Positions 19,977-32,961 are shown, counted from the stretch's first letter. The stretch: 64,000 nt of DNA from Actinernus sp. WN-2022 (GCA_030867875.1 JAOWCC010000936.1:15384095-15448094); one strand, 5' to 3'. Numbers and translations: made by a program. Notes: a model not told the origin generated them from the sequence alone.

Positions 19977-20128
19977 TTACATGACATTTCAGGAAATTAG
20001 CTAGTGATTCAATTTCCCCTCGAGCCTTGGGAGGATTTATGCAAATTCTCCCTAATCCCCCTCGGCCATAAATCCTCCCTCGGCTCTTAGGGGAAATTTG
20101 ATAACTAATTTCCCTTATGCCATGCTAA
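19977..20128. repeat. Foldback MITE (family 2, second copy)
   Basis: Diverged relative of 11588-11743: the same GGAAATTAG and AATTTCCCC arm words and the same overall length. One copy is inside the 8.27-kb insertion and one is outside, so the family is dispersed. Confidence 0.6.
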
Positions 20129-22433
20129 AAATATTACTTATAATAATAATAATATTTTGGAGTTTAGACTGATTTTACTTACCAGTAACCTGACTGCTAG
20201 GTCTATTCGATTTTATTAAACAGGTTTAAAAAATCTGCTCTATCTGCGAATAAATTGAAATCAAGCTATCCTCCATAATTTCTGTAGCTTGACTTGGAAA
20301 AGAAATAATATTAATGATAATAAATTGATAAAAAGAATGTAAATGATGTTCGAGTACCCATCCAGCTAGCTACATGTAGGTTATAAAAAAATATCATAGT
20401 TGCATGCAATGATTATGGCAGAAGTATATAATTGTACAAAATGTTGTAATATACCAAAACAGACAACCGAGACAGTGTTAGGGTCTGGCAGTATTTATTA
20501 ACATAATAAAAATTATTATTACAATATATTTTAATATATTACAATTTATTTACATGATTGAAAAATAATATTAATAGTATGGCTGCTCCCCTTAAGCACA
20601 AGATAGTTGGTTTATAAAATAGGTACTGCCAGACTCCAATCTGATCAGCTGATTCTGAACATCTAGATTCATATTAATAGAATTATTAATATTCACTTCA
20701 ATTATAAATTATGGAAATTAAAATAATTGTACAAAGTTTGAATACTAAAGTTAGGTGATTTAAAAAAAATTGATAGTCATTTTTTGCATTTTTTATTGCC
20801 ATTATTATCACCGTCATCAACATAAATATTGTTTTGCATTAATGTCATCACTAGTAACATTTTTATTGTCACTATCATCATTGTACATTGTCAAATGACC
20901 CATATCTCATTTTCTCTACGGGTAATTTTGGTCAATTTCCGAGTAGCCATTTGTTGATAATGGCCCAACATTGCAAGTCAGTTACTGTCATTATCAACAT
21001 TTCAATTACATACAAGCATGCACTATACATATTTATAAAATAACCCAAAGAAAACGCGCGCTCTGATTGGTTGAAAGCCGTGTTTGCATGAGGCTATGTA
21101 AACATGGTAATGACGTCATACATTGTAGGTTTTGATTTTGTTCTCCAAAAAATGGCGAAAATAACTGACTAACTTAAAAACACATCTAACTAGTTTTCTA
21201 AAGGAAGGTTGTTCAGAAGAACCTACGGAGAAAAAAAGCTAAATTGGACAGAATTTTCACAAGATTGAGTCAGTCGGAGCTCAACTGCCTCATTAGCAAA
21301 CTCGATGAAATACGCACAAAATACACTACTTCTGTCAACGTTTAAGTTTAAATATTTACTTCAGACACTATAGAAAAACAATTATAATAAAATACATGTA
21401 CTAGAAACTTTCAGAAAATGTACAAAGTGCTAATAATCAAGTACACAAAGTCAGAGTGGGAAGGTCAATTGTTGTTTATTCAAGTACGTTTTTTTCAAAC
21501 GCCGGTGACAAAAACTACAGACACTGCAACTTTATCAGATATCATATATCACATTGAATCAGTAGAAATAAAAAAAAATAGCCGTTTTGGTTCGATTCAG
21601 TCTATGAAATCTTTTTTTCATTCAGAGTGGGATGCTGGCAAGGAAATGTGACTAAAAAGAAATACACAAGCGAGAAGCTACAGAACTCTGAAGCTCTACA
21701 AATCTCGCACGGCTGCTAGCTAGCATCCCGTAGACTCGAAAGTACTCTTTTTGGATTCAAAAATTGCATTGAACGATACCCAAACAGCCATCTCCACATC
21801 AAAGTAATATACTAGATTATAAGCTCTAACTCGACATTCTCTGGCTTTCAAATAGTCGAGTATGATGCCTGACGATGGGAAATAAAGATCTGAAACAATA
21901 CAAAGGCACAAACCTGCTAATCGAAGTTGTCAATGTCAGTTCGAGCCGAGCAATTCCAAGCCATGAACTACAAGTACTGGCTCCAAATATCCAGCAAGAG
22001 ATTCCTCAGTCCCAGAATATCATGGCCGAAACAGGAACACTTTTTCCTGGCAGGACAAATTATCTTTTCTGTAATGCTTAATGCTTTTCGTCTTTGAATT
22101 CGCAGCAGTTTTGTATAAAGTGGTTTTCGTGTCGATTTTCGTAATCCAGGACGATTTTCGTTGCATGTCTATCCCGATATGGATCAATACTTTGAGGTTT
22201 TGCATTTTGCATTTTTGTCTTTTAAAAGCTAGTTTTGGGAGCATAAAATCACACTAGTACTTTCTCTCGCCTCTTGAGTCTTGTTCCATGCCGATTCGTA
22301 CGCAGAGCAAACACGGCCAACTTCACAAGCGAATATGATTGACATTTTACAATGTGTGGAGAATTTCGCGTTTGACATTTACGAAAAAGTTTTTAAAAAT
22401 CGTTTCGCGCTCGATCTTGCGACTATTTTATAA
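20129..22433. other. Noncoding AT-rich DNA
   Basis: No gene recognised. A stretch at 21072-21112 (GTGTTTGCATGAGGCTATGT) resembles an arm of the MITE at 22434-22598. Confidence 0.4.
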
Positions 22434-22598
22434 AAGAAATAGAAAACGTTTACCGTGTTTACATAGCCTGATGCAAACACTCGGGAAAGTTTGGGAGATT
22501 TCGGTCTCGGGTTTACACAACAACTTGAGAATTCTCCCAAACTTCCCCTCGTGTTTGCATCAGGCTATGTAAACACGGTAAACGTTTTCTATTTCTTA
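22434..22598. repeat. Foldback MITE (family 4)
   Basis: Nearly perfect arms of about 47 bp: AGAAATAGAAAACGTTTACC at the left and its complement GGTAAACGTTTTCTATTTCT at the right. The arms include CATAGCCTGATGCAAACAC. Confidence 0.85.
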
Positions 22599-22689
22599 AA
22601 TAATGATATAATATATGTACCAGGAGCCATTATGTATAATTTTATATGACATAGTTACAGTACCAATGCAATGCTATCAGCCATCCATG

Positions 22690-22890
22690 CAAGTGAACCC
22701 TTTTGGTTCATTAATAATGTATTTTCTGAAATCCTCATACAAACCTTCTAAAAACCTACCCCAAAATGTTCCAAAAACCCTAACCATTTCCAACCCAAAA
22801 GAATGAGTACACCCGAGCTATAAATTATGAAGGATTTTTCACAGGTTTTCAAGTGATCATTTGAAGTGGCAGGGTATTCTGCAGTGAGGT
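22690..22890. repeat. MITE-like copy of family 1, opposite orientation
   Basis: Contains GTGGCAGGGTATTCTGCA (about 22866-22883) and an internal match to the 11228-11445 element in inverse orientation (CATACAAACCTTCTAAAAAC). Confidence 0.5.
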
Positions 22891-23548
22891 TTCTCTCTTT
22901 TGATTTTACCTGTAGAAAATGGACTTGTGCTATCTGTGAGTATGAGGGAACCTGTCCCACTTAGTATTTATAATCAGCTCTTTTTTTACTCACTCTGGAT
23001 ATTTATCGAAGTCTGAAGTGTGGGCCGACATATCCGCGTATTTTCAAATTTCATCGCTTTCTCAGCTATTCATTGGAGGCAAATATGTGAAAAGTATCCC
23101 TATATCTTCTTTTCTGGCTATTATTTGTACAATTGGAATAACGGAAGTGGAGATGAAGTAGCTTTTTCATCCAAACTCGCGACCAACAACAGAGCAAATA
23201 ATAACCTCTACGTAACCGACAACCCGGAAGCCTCGCTTTCAATCCAAGATGGCCGAAATGCGATAATAGCCAATTATCGGTTTTGGTTCTTTAGATTTAT
23301 TTTGTTTAGAATTCTCGCCTTGGATACTGTTCTAAAAGTTTTAACAATAGTGGGGACTATTATGTCATTGTACATTTCATGGCATGTATTCTTACATTAT
23401 TCCCTGCGAGAAAACGTCATTATCCGTGTCATACACATGAAAAACAATTCGAAATCGTGATCGTTTCCTTTGTTCTTGCTTTGGCCAATGTTTGGAGATT
23501 TTAATTCAGTGGATCGAAAAGTTTTGAGGTACAGAAAGAAGTTTTAAT
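22891..23548. other. Noncoding DNA
   Basis: One open frame of 146 codons (23020-23460) has no recognisable motif or homologue. Treated as noncoding. Confidence 0.35.
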
Positions 23549-23550
23549 CA

Positions 23551-23855
23551 GTCACAGGAGCCCATAACCAAGAGCGTCCATCCTGCATAAGTTTGGCTTA
23601 TGTCACAGCGTTTTCACAAGTCAGGTTATTTTTAGAGCGGTTTCCCGATATTCTTGTGTTGCAATCATTCGATTCCTAAAGGAATAAAATCACAAAAGCG
23701 TAGCAGCCATGTTGTTGACTAATGAGGCATCTTTTGTTCCACCACTAGTGCAATCCACTATTTGGAGGCAAAAATGATCTAAAAATAGCCCAACTTGTGA
23801 AAACGCTGCGACACCTATATAGGAGATATAGACGCTCCTAGTTATGGCTCCTGTC
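23551..23855. repeat. Foldback MITE (family 5)
   Basis: CACAGGAGCCCATAACCAAGAGCGTC at the left end pairs with GACGCTCCTAGTTATGGCTCCTG at the right, and an inner GCGTTTTCACAAGT pairs with ACTTGTGAAAACGC. Confidence 0.75.
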
Positions 23856-23950
23856 AGTCATGAAAGTTTTAACTCACTGAATGTTTTTATAATATTACAA
23901 AATATATGAATGTTTAACATTTCATTAATAGGATTCAAGATGTTGACGTC

Positions 23951-24087
23951 TAAAGCCCGGTTCATACGTCGAATTTCTGCCGTGTCCAATGCAACTGAAA
24001 CAAAGGATAATCGACTATAATTAGGCAGCTTCATTTGATCTAATTGCATTAGATACGGCAGAAATTCGAGGTTTGAACCGAGCTTTA
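23951..24087. repeat. Foldback MITE (family 6)
   Basis: TAAAGCCCGGTTCATACGTCGAATTTCTGCCGT pairs with ACGGCAGAAATTCGAGGTTTGAACCGAGCTTTA, arms of about 33 bp. It lies about 100 bp upstream of a host exon. Confidence 0.8.
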
Positions 24088-24192
24088 GAAACGTAAATTA
24101 AAGTAAAGCGTTCGGCGTAAAGCGTTATGCATTTTTTAATGTGTTTTGACGTGTGATAAACCTTTTCAACTAATGCAATCTTTATTTCATAG

Positions 24193-24503
24193 GATGCATA
24201 GACTTGCCTGTTGGTGTAGAGAACAGGGCTTTATTTCCTGATCACCGATTCACGGCGACATCAGTGTACAGCAACACATACTTAGCACACAATGCGCGAT
24301 TTGACAGCGTATCGGCATGGGAACCAAAAACAAACACAAACCCAAATGAGTACCTACAGTTTGACCTGGGAACTGTGTATACGATATGTGGTCTGGGCAC
24401 ACAGGGAGACTTCAAAAGCGTAGAATGGACAACAAATTATTCAATACAGACTTCCATGAATGGGAAAATATGGTCAAGTTACAGAGAAAATGGAGCAAAG
24501 AAT
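24193..24503 (+). CDS. Host exon: first two-thirds of an F5/8 type C (discoidin) domain
   Basis: The 311-bp exon follows a 3' splice site (TTTCATAG) and ends at AAT|GTAAGC. The 2+3n length means phase 1 in and phase 0 out. The peptide begins at a Cys (CIDLPVGVENRALF) and includes YLQFDLGTVYTICGLGTQGD and WSSYRENGAKN, the core of the F5/8C beta-sandwich, which binds lipids or glycans in secreted and cell-surface proteins. The rest of the domain is encoded at 44150-44299, which starts in phase 0. Upstream exons, including a signal peptide, were not identified. Confidence 0.9.
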
Positions 24504-24663
24504 GTAAGCAAACGAAGAGATTAGCTTGCAAATGAAGTGCAATATGAACAGATACTGTAATTGTAACAAAAATATAAACTTACCGACAACATGTTGCCGA
24601 AAATATGTTACCGGCAACATGTACATTGTAATGCTCGTAGTAATTTTGACAACATTGTTAACA

Positions 24664-24959
24664 CTAATAACTCATTAATTATTCATTGTGCACTATTATT
24701 ATTACTCATTAATTATTCATTGCGCACTATTGTCATTACTCATTAATTATTCATTGCACACTATTATTACTCATTAATTATTCATTGCACACTATTATTA
24801 CTCATTAATTATTCATTGCGCACTATTGTCATTACTCATTAATTATTCATTGCACACTATTATTACTCATTAATTATTCATTGTGCACTATTATTATTAC
24901 TCATTAATTATTCATTGCACACTATTATTAGTAGTCATTAATTATTCATTTCGCACTAT
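24664..24959. repeat. 31-34-bp tandem array, left segment
   Basis: About nine units with core CTCATTAATTATTCATTG followed by YGCACTATT and a variable ATT/GTC spacer. The same array continues at 37175-37430 after the BEL/Pao insertion and reappears at 43137-43258 after the Penelope-like element. Confidence 0.9.
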
Positions 24960-25257
24960 TGGCGACGTGTTTAGACCAAGGTTTCAAACTATTTATTATT
25001 CCACTTAGTTACGTAGTAACTTGCGCGCTACTCAATTCCTTAGTAGGTTCGAAATCTGTAAGTCAAGTTGCATATACAAATGTTACACATGTTTCAGCGT
25101 TTCAGTCAATCGATAACATTACACAATATTTACCCGTTGATCCATCTCAGGTTTTCGCCATGTAATTCAGATAAAAGTCCTTTCAATTCTGGCATTAATT
25201 ACAATCAATTATACTTTATGACGTCATAGCATTGCGTATTAATTATCGAACGATACA
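24960..25257 (-). repeat. 3' LTR of the BEL/Pao element
   Basis: 298 bp, matching the split 5' LTR closely; differences include a few substitutions. A purine-rich GTGGGAG tract abuts its inner edge (25258-25266), suiting a polypurine tract. Confidence 0.88.
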
Positions 25258-25356
25258 CTCCCACGGCGGGAATTTACAGATTATAAAAAAGCTTTAGTTC
25301 AATTTAGTTTAAATAGATCACTGTATCATAATATAGACAGTTCAGGTTTTGCAATG

Positions 25357-25824
25357 CTAATCAGTGTTTTCAGTGTCCTCATCTACAGGAATCAGTACTA
25401 CCAGTTTGTGGACTGGTCGATCCACAGTTACGTAACCTTGTCCCTTGTACTGTTTGACAGGTTCGTTCCTTACTTTGCTATCTTTCCCTGGGAAGGTTTT
25501 TGTTACTTTTCCCATTTTCCATTGACCTCTTACTTGGTTCGAATCAGCAATAAGGACGACGTCTCCTTCTTTTACGTTTCTCTTCGATGTATGCCATTTC
25601 TGTCTGATAATCAAACTGGGAAAATAGTCGGTAGTCCATTTGTTCCAGAATCGTTTGATTATTCCTTGTACAAACTCATATCTGTACCGCGGGTTTGACG
25701 TTTCTCGGAATGGTCCACTTGGCACTCTTGAACTTGATCGTCCTAGCAGGAGGTCGTTCGGACATAAATAAGATCCTTCTTCGGGGGATGTGGGATGGCG
25801 CCCTATTGGTCGTTCATTTAGCAA
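25357..25824 (-). pseudogene. BEL/Pao integrase C-terminal domain
   Basis: 156 codons with LLLGRSSSRVPSGPF, then RFWNKWTTDYFPSL and RQKW, then GDVVLIAD-NQVRGQW: the DUF5641-like C-terminal domain of Pao integrases. It is in a different frame from the core domain at 26063-26704, with a broken stretch between them. It ends shortly before the polypurine tract. Confidence 0.85.
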
Positions 25825-26062
25825 ATTAGCTGCTTCAAAGCAAACTGTTTGAAGTTCCGAGAACGTTAAAATGTTGTCGCCAATAGAAACCTTTAAGGCT
25901 CGCTTGGCTAATTTTACAAGTGCCTCTGATACACCGTTTTGCCAGGGTGCGTCTGCAGGGGTGAATTGCCACTGTAATCATTCTACCACACCAAATGCTT
26001 CTATAGCTAATTCCTCTTTATTCCAGTTTTTGTTGCGTTTGAAAGTTCGTTACTAGCCGCGA

Positions 26063-26704
26063 CTAGTTGTGGGCCGTTGTCCGAGTAAAGTTTTGATGGA
26101 TATCCTCGAATGGTGATACAAATCTCCTAAGAACCATGAGGAATTTATCTGTGCTATAATCAGCTGCGATGTCTATATAAACAGCTCTTGTTGCTAAGCA
26201 ATTAAAAATGACGCCATAAGCTTTTCCGAAGGTTCGCTTTTTGACTTCATCACGGATCTTGAACCGGCCGAATAGATCGATGGCGGTAGAGCTCCAGGCT
26301 GGTGCAGGCTTCAGTCGTTCAGTTGGGAGTTGTCTCATAACTTGCTCGCTTGTTTTCTTCTCTAATTTTCTACAGGTGACGCAACGTGTTTTGATTGATT
26401 TCACTAGCTTGTGTAGTTTCACTATCCAGAATTTGGATCGAACTTTGCTGGAAGTTGCTAACACTCCAAGGTGTCCCTTGCCATGTATGTGTTCAGCGTA
26501 CAAACGTGATAGGCGGTGATCGTATGGTAACAAGATTACTTCTCCTTTGTCGTAGCTCATATCCACCCAACGCTGCGCCCGGTGTCCCACTACATATATA
26601 CCGTCTTCGCGTTTGCGAGGGCATAGTCGGCGATATCCGTCTTTCTTTATGTCTTCTTCCATGGTCTTCTGTGCTTCAATAATCCAGAATTTCTCCGCTT
26701 TCAT
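26063..26704 (-). pseudogene. BEL/Pao integrase zinc-binding and core fragment
   Basis: HIHGKGHLGV and CVTCRKLEKK form an HHCC zinc-binding domain (H-x3/4-H, C-x2-C). AIDLFGRF carries the first catalytic Asp and TRAVYIDIA-DYSTDKFL follows, as in Pao integrases. The second Asp/Glu region is disrupted near the 3' edge. Confidence 0.85.
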
Positions 26705-26803
26705 GATATCTTCTGGTGTTAGTGCAGCGCCGATATTCTTTAACGTGGCTTTTGGTTCTCGCTTATATGTCTTCAGAATTCTTGCGGTGACTCTGAGTAA
26801 CTC

Positions 26804-27586
26804 TTACATAGCTTGAGAAGTTTTCAATTTGTATCCTGCTGCTAAATTATCCTCCTTCTCCTTGTGAGATGACACTTGCAATAGCGTATTGGATTGTGTC
26901 CGGAAGTTGCTGTTCTCTGTAATTTTTGCTAATAGGCCATTCGTTTTCGGGTCTTTGAAGAAATTTAAGTCCTTTCTGCCATATACTGTTTGAATCGATG
27001 TCAGATGGGGTTTTACCTCGTGTAAGCCAGTCTGCGATGTTGTGTTCGCTTGGGATCCAATACCAATCATTGAGGTTGTTCCTTCCTGTATCTCTCCTAC
27101 CCGCGTGGCGGCAAAGGTGTTGAATCCGTACGTTTGCTTGTGTATCATAGCTTGAACTATTTGAGAGTCAACTATATGATAACATCGTTGGAATTTATAT
27201 CTACTTTCAGTTGTTATGACATCTTTAATTATTTTGTTTATTACAGCTCCGCATAGTTCTATGCGGTCTATTGACATCATCTTCATTGGCGCCAAGCGAT
27301 TCTTGGATAGAAGTAATTGACATTCAAATTTTCCGTTTGACAGTATCCATCGGACATATGCGCATGCTCCGTAGGCATCCTTCGAACCGTTGCTAAATAT
27401 AATCAATATCGGGTCTCCAACTGAGTTCTCGGGCTTTACACTTCGCTTGATTGTGACGTTGTTCATATCATTAATATCTTGAAATAATCTTACCCAGTTC
27501 TGTTTGTGAGCTTCGGGGATAGGGTCATCCCATTCTAGTTTCGGTTCCTTCGTCCACAATTCTCTCATTAGTATCTTGGCACGCAC
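26804..27586 (-). pseudogene. BEL/Pao RNase H region
   Basis: Contains LIIFSNGSKDAYGACAYVR (the DxS/A position of this RNase H-like domain is altered to SNGS), RIELCGAVIN and YHIVDSQIVQAM, in the order seen after Pao reverse transcriptase. A frameshift near its 3' end scrambles the last part. Confidence 0.75.
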
Positions 27587-27659
27587 TGTGAAGGGGCTAG
27601 CAAGACCGAGCTGAGTGGATCGTAGATACTATTAACCTGTGATAGTACAATTCGTTTAG

Positions 27660-28961
27660 TTAGTAATTCTGGCATTTAGGCTCGGCATTGCTTCTCGCTT
27701 GCACTTTTCCTTTCCGCTTGGGTGTGAAGTTCATCTTGACCTTAAAATGAAATTCATCACGATTGGGATCCCATGTAATTCCAAGTACATTTTCAGTTGA
27801 TGGCAAGTGCGGTGGTATGGCGGCTTCGTCTGGCCGATTTGAATCATTTGAGTAGATCCAGTCTTTCATCTTAAACCCTCCTCTATCGAGCAAATATTCC
27901 ATTTCTCTTGTAAGCTTCAGAGCCTTTTCCTTGCTGCTTACGCTGTCTATAATATCATCCATATAGCTATTGTTCTTGATGATTTCCGAGACTTCAGGAT
28001 ACTCGATTTGTCCCATTTGCGCTGTTTTTCTTAACGCTACAGTTGCAATTGAACCTGATGGCTTGTCACCGAATGATACTCGCTGTATGATATATGTATC
28101 AGGTTCTCTTCTCACATTCATGTTTCTCCAAAGGAATCGGTGTGTGTGTTGTTCCGTTTGCTTCGTGTGTATGGTGTGGTACATTTTTCGTATGTCGCCA
28201 ATAAAGCCTATTTCATTCTCTCGGAATCGTATGAGTATTCCCAGCAAACTATTCAGCATGTCAGGTCCCTTGGCCCAATACTCATTCAGTGTATGCCCCT
28301 TGTAATTGGCGCTACTGTTAAAGACAATACGCACAGGTGTTGATTTCGACTCGTGTTTGAGAACTTCATGATGGGATAAGTAATGTAAGGGCCCTTTGTA
28401 TGACTTCAATTCTCCTCGTGTAAGTTTACGGGCTACCTTTCGGTCAACCATGTCTTGAATCTGTTGATCGTAAATCTTCGCGTGTTCCGGATTTCTCGTC
28501 AGCCTTTTCTCCGTAGAAATCAATCTCGCTATTGCGATTTTTCTGTTATCGTGAAGATCCTTTGGGTCCTTAATCCAGGGATATTCGGTTACCCATCGTT
28601 TGTTTTCCTTGTCGTATTCGAGGTTGTTTTCAATGAGCTTTAATTCTCGTTCCTCTTGCAGCGTGTAGTTGTTGCTTCCGATAGCGTATTTACCGCATTT
28701 GCATCCGCCGCATCTAGGCTTACATTCAATTCCTAGATTCTCTATATTATAGAAATCTTCGACCTTAGCGATGGCAATGTAAACTTGTGCATGTCCGGGA
28801 TTACAATTTCTGGTTTCTTCCTTAATTAATGGCTGCGTACCCCCGATGCATCGTCCGAATCGGTTCTTAAGCAGGAGATGACCTGAGTTTTGTTCCTTCA
28901 CGGGATGAAAACCGGCGTATTCGTAGCCAATCAGAACATCGACTACTCCATCTGGTCGCAT
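27660..28961 (-). pseudogene. BEL/Pao reverse transcriptase
   Basis: 433 codons with VRIVFNSSANY, FIGDIRKMYHTI (motif A Asp), the SFGDKPSGSIAT block and the YMDD catalytic box (NNSYMDDIID). The preceding GYEYAGFHPV and NSGHLLLKNRFG blocks are the end of the protease region and linker. The frame differs from the gag-protease part upstream, so at least one frameshift lies near 28961. The 3' end is truncated by a further frame change. Confidence 0.88.
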
Positions 28962-30217
28962 TATTTCTTCCTTCGTGACATTGTTAAAGAGTTCGAAACT
29001 CCTTCTATGTCTATACTCTGAATGTTAGACGTAATCTTGTCAATACCGTACACTTCGAATGGTACTTCATGGCCTTGTTTGTCAATAAGTGTCAACTTAT
29101 ATCGTTTCGATTTAATCTTTTCTATTTCACCTCCTACTTTTGTAACAGAAAGCTCAACCTTTGTTCCCTTTAATTTTTCCGCATTAGCTTTCTTGTTCGA
29201 TATAAAGCATATGGATGCTCCGTTGTCCCACATGACGTTCACCCATCCACGTTTAGTCGGGATCCTTTGTAGTTGTAACAGGCAAGTATCAATCGCTGAG
29301 TTATTGCACAAACTTGCAGATCCAGATGCGTTCTCTTCAACCATTTCTTCGTCTTGGTGAATTGACTTGTGATGCCATTTAGTGCAGTTGTTTGTACCAC
29401 ACATCCTTTTCTTCCTACATTCTGATATCTTATGGCCTCTCTTCAAGCACGATCTGCAAGCTCCCTTGTCTTTTATAAGTTTTATTTTCTCCTCGATTGG
29501 TTTCGATAGATAGATTCTACATTCATCTGTCCAATGATCAGCTTCTTTGTGTGAAAGACACTTGTTGCTGCGGCGTCGGTTTTTACCAGGATCATCTGTT
29601 GCGTGGTGAACAACGCCCTTGATTGGTGGGTTGTTCGTCGTTCGTATTTCAGCAGTGTCGTATTCAATCGCTCTCTTTTGACTGAGTAGGAAACTTAGTA
29701 GAGATGGGAAGTTATCTCTTTTATCTACCTTACTGTTCTCCGCGCTTACTAACTTAGCCCACTCCTTTTTTACGTCTGGAGGAAGCTTCTTTTCGATGAC
29801 GCTCACTGCAGAAGGGGTGGTTATCTCTTTCTCTAATTCCAACCTTTGCAGATCCTTGTATCCATCTTCTACGACGTTAATGAATTCTACAAGTTTCTTG
29901 GTTTCACCCTCCTCGGTGATTTTGAAATTCTGTATCCCGTTGATGATGATGTCTGTCACTTTCGCTGGGTAGCCGTATTTTTCATCCAGTCGTGCCCACA
30001 TTTCTTGAATGTTATCGTCTACGCTTTTCACATATTCAAGTGGCTCTTGACTCAAGCAGGAGCATAGCACATAAGGTAGGCTGTTTTCATTATATGCCGG
30101 CATGACATGTTTGGTAAAGTCTACCTTAAAATTGAGGATATTCTCGGACTTTTCCGTTAAATGAAGGCATTTTAACCTTTTCCATGTGCAATGGGTTGGA
30201 TTCCTTTGCGCGCGCAC
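28961..30217 (-). pseudogene. BEL/Pao Gag C-terminal part and protease
   Basis: Contains the DUF1759-like region, two zinc-knuckle-like clusters (CLSHKEADHWTDEC and CRSCLKRGHKISEC) and MWDNGASICFI, an aspartic-protease active-site region in which the usual D-T/S-G reads DNG. This altered residue suggests the protease is dead. Confidence 0.85.
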
Positions 30218-30390
30218 CGGTCTCTCGACCGCTAATTAGTGATTATATTTGATCAGAAATACCGCTGTACTGCGCGTGGATCATTCGAATCCATTCGATC
30301 TCGTTGTCAGTGTATAGCTTTTCTAATGGTAATCCAATTATGTCTTCATGAATGGATTTGCAATCTTGAAATATTGCTTTTATGTCGCGC

Positions 30391-30864
30391 TCATTTTTCA
30401 GCTTTTGCGTCTGTATTATTCAGCGATTTTTCTGTGCGATCCAATAAAGATCGAAACAGTGTCTCTAATGACGTTTTCCTCTTTGTCAACTGATCAAATT
30501 TCCTGTGCATTTCTTCTCCCTTAATTCTGAGTTGGTTTTCGCTCGCGCACTTGTTATAAATGGTTGTGGCTTCTGAATAAATCTCCTGCAATTCTGCGAG
30601 CCATGATTCGCTGTCTTGAGCTTCTTTGTCATCCAAGAGTATGATATAAAGGTCGTGCTTACCTTCTGCTATGTGCCACGCTTCAGTAAGCTCCTTGAAT
30701 TTACCTTGTATCACATTAAAATTTTCTTTCTTCACTAGCACTTGATAGAATTCATTCTTTTTCCATGTAAATTTCGTCTTAGCCGTTCTCCGGATCTTCA
30801 GGGCGACTTCTGCCATTTTGCAGTCTTGTATGTCTCCCTGTCGTATTAACCACTTTGGTCCCAC
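30391..30864 (-). pseudogene. BEL/Pao Gag N-terminal fragment
   Basis: 157 codons from ATG 30864, just inside the 5' LTR. The protein is Lys/Glu-rich and helical, with no catalytic motifs, as expected for the start of Gag. It is separated from the rest of Gag by a frame change between 30217 and 30391. Confidence 0.7.
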
Positions 30865-30880
30865 CGTATTTCGAATGTAT

Positions 30881-30943
30881 TGGCGACGCGTTTAGACCAA
30901 GGTTTCAAACTATTTATTATTCCACTTAGTTACGTAGTAACTT
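30881..30943 (-). repeat. 5' LTR of BEL/Pao, first fragment
   Basis: Matches 24960-25022 of the 3' LTR, and stops where the CCCAGCAGGCA insertion starts. Confidence 0.88.
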
Positions 30944-30954
30944 CCCAGCAGGCA

Positions 30955-31340
30955 AAATGACGTCGAAACTACGTTGTATAGACGTTGACAAAAGACGTGG
31001 AAATGACGTCTAGAATTGGTTGAATATGGAACTCGAAACAACGTTGGAATTTCCACGTTGTTTCAACGTCGATTTCATACGTCGATACAACGTCAAATTA
31101 TAGTTGAAAATACGTTGTTTTTACGTTGAAACGACGTCGAATTATAGTTGAAAATAAGTTGTTTTTACGTTGAAACTACGTCGAATTAGTTGAAAATAAG
31201 TGGTTTTTACGTTGATACGACGTCGAATTACAGTTGAAAATAGGTGGTTTTTACGTCGATAAGACGTGGAATTATAGTTGAAAATAAGTTGTTTTTACGT
31301 AGATACGACGTCGAATCAGTTGTAAATAGGTAGTTTTTGT
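30955..31340. repeat. Subterminal minisatellite, left (about 45 bp period)
   Basis: Repeated AGTTGAAAATAAGTTG and TTTTTACGTTGAAACGACG words, about seven degenerate copies. The right end (36760-36930) has shorter CGACGTTGAATC words of the same type in inverse sense. Confidence 0.8.
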
Positions 31341-31677
31341 CAGTTCTTTATTTGCGAAATTATCAATTTTATCATAATTAGTTCCTCCCCACAAAATCAA
31401 ACAAATATTCTAAAAGCGTCGATTTTAAAATATACGTAAGTTTTCTTCCCCTGCCAGGCCCACCCCCTCTTGCAGTTTATTATCACCCAATGCACATGCA
31501 AGAAACAGTACTAATTATAATAACAGTTTATTATATATAATTTGGCAAATAGGAAGTTGAATTACATGGGAATATGCCATTTTGGTGCATTTATTTTACT
31601 ACAACTATCAGATGAATTAAATTTTCTTATACAGATATTGGCAACTATTCAACCTTGAGAACAATAACGTATAAAGC

Positions 31678-31941
31678 CCCGGTCAAACGGACGCAACATT
31701 GTTGGATCATGTTGCGTGGTCAATGTTTGTCAATAAGAGGTTAAAATGAACTAATGCACATGCTCTGATGAAACAATGTTGCACGAAGGTGGACAAACGA
31801 ACGCAACATGATGCAGCATCCAGACAACAATGTTACACGAAAGTTCGACTAGATTCAACAAAATTAATGCAACAGGGTGGCTCAAACGGACGCAGCATTT
31901 TCATGCAACAAAATGTTGCATCCATTTGACCGGAGCTTAAT
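31678..31941. repeat. MITE-like element with GGTCAAACGGACGCAACA ends
   Basis: CCCCGGTCAAACGGACGCAACATTG at the left pairs with AATGTTGCATCCATTTGACCGGAGC at the right. Internal tandem words CAAACGGACGCA recur. Confidence 0.7.
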
Positions 31942-32960
31942 AGCAACTGATTTCAACAAATCTAATTTTACTCAACATATAAAAACGTCACATTCGTTGC
32001 CCTAACTATAGTTACAGACCACAGCCAATAATGTGTACTTTGCTTTGCAGAAACAATGGCTAACTACCACAGTGTGACCACAGCCAATGTCTATTAGACC
32101 CACACAAACAAAACAAAAGTAGTCATGAACGTCTTAAATTTTCGCTGAAACATTATTTTGACCACATACCGATATGGACATTGGAATGCAAAATATTCTT
32201 CAACAAATCACAGGACAGTGTTTCTGTTTTCGAATATCTTATCGTTCCAGAGTTTTTACAATATGCTAATGAGATGATCTATGATGTCATGACCCTGGAG
32301 ACAAATAACAAAATAAAGAACATCTCTGGAAATAGAGGGTAAAAATAATGAAACTTTGCACATGTACGGTACTACACACCATGCTAATTATGATTTTACG
32401 TTGAAACACTTGTCCCCAGTATCTTTCCACCTTGAACATAAACTCGCAATGTCTGTTTTACAACTAATTTGCTTTCTTTAAGTCACTCGCATACAATTCC
32501 CACATGCAGTTTTAATTATTTTTATCTACTATTTGAAGAAATATTCATCATTTTGTTTCCAGGCTGTGTCAACCATATATGACCTAATAGATGTTATTTG
32601 CATATTGTAAAAATAAAAATCTCTGGAATGAGATATTCACAAACGCAAAACACCACCTTTACGGAAGGGTAACCAAAACCTAATTTTCGCTCATTATACA
32701 CTTTAAGGTCTTGTAAAAGCCTTGAGCAGTGTCATTTCGAAAGAAAACACTATTGTAATATTGCAATTAATACTGCAAAAACGTTTAAAGGTCTGGAATT
32801 GAAAAAAAGGAGATTCTATCTGTTGTCATAAAAACATTATATTATATTATATTATAAAAGCATATAGATGGTTTAAAGGGTAACTCCAAGCACAGACTGA
32901 TTAATTCACATTGAAAACATACAACATCTATACTGCCTTTATCAAGACCTTAAAAGTATT
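31942..32960. other. Transposon interior, no gene recognised
   Basis: AT-rich sequence, including a short ATTAT run near 32836-32862. No exon could be supported. Confidence 0.35.
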
Positions 32961-32961
32961 A

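Noticed and set aside
21580..21600. tRNA T-arm-like GGTTCGATTC
   Set aside because: No A box or cloverleaf could be placed around it by eye.
23020..23460. 146-codon plus-strand open frame
   Set aside because: No recognisable motif, repeat or splice context, and surrounding sequence is noncoding.
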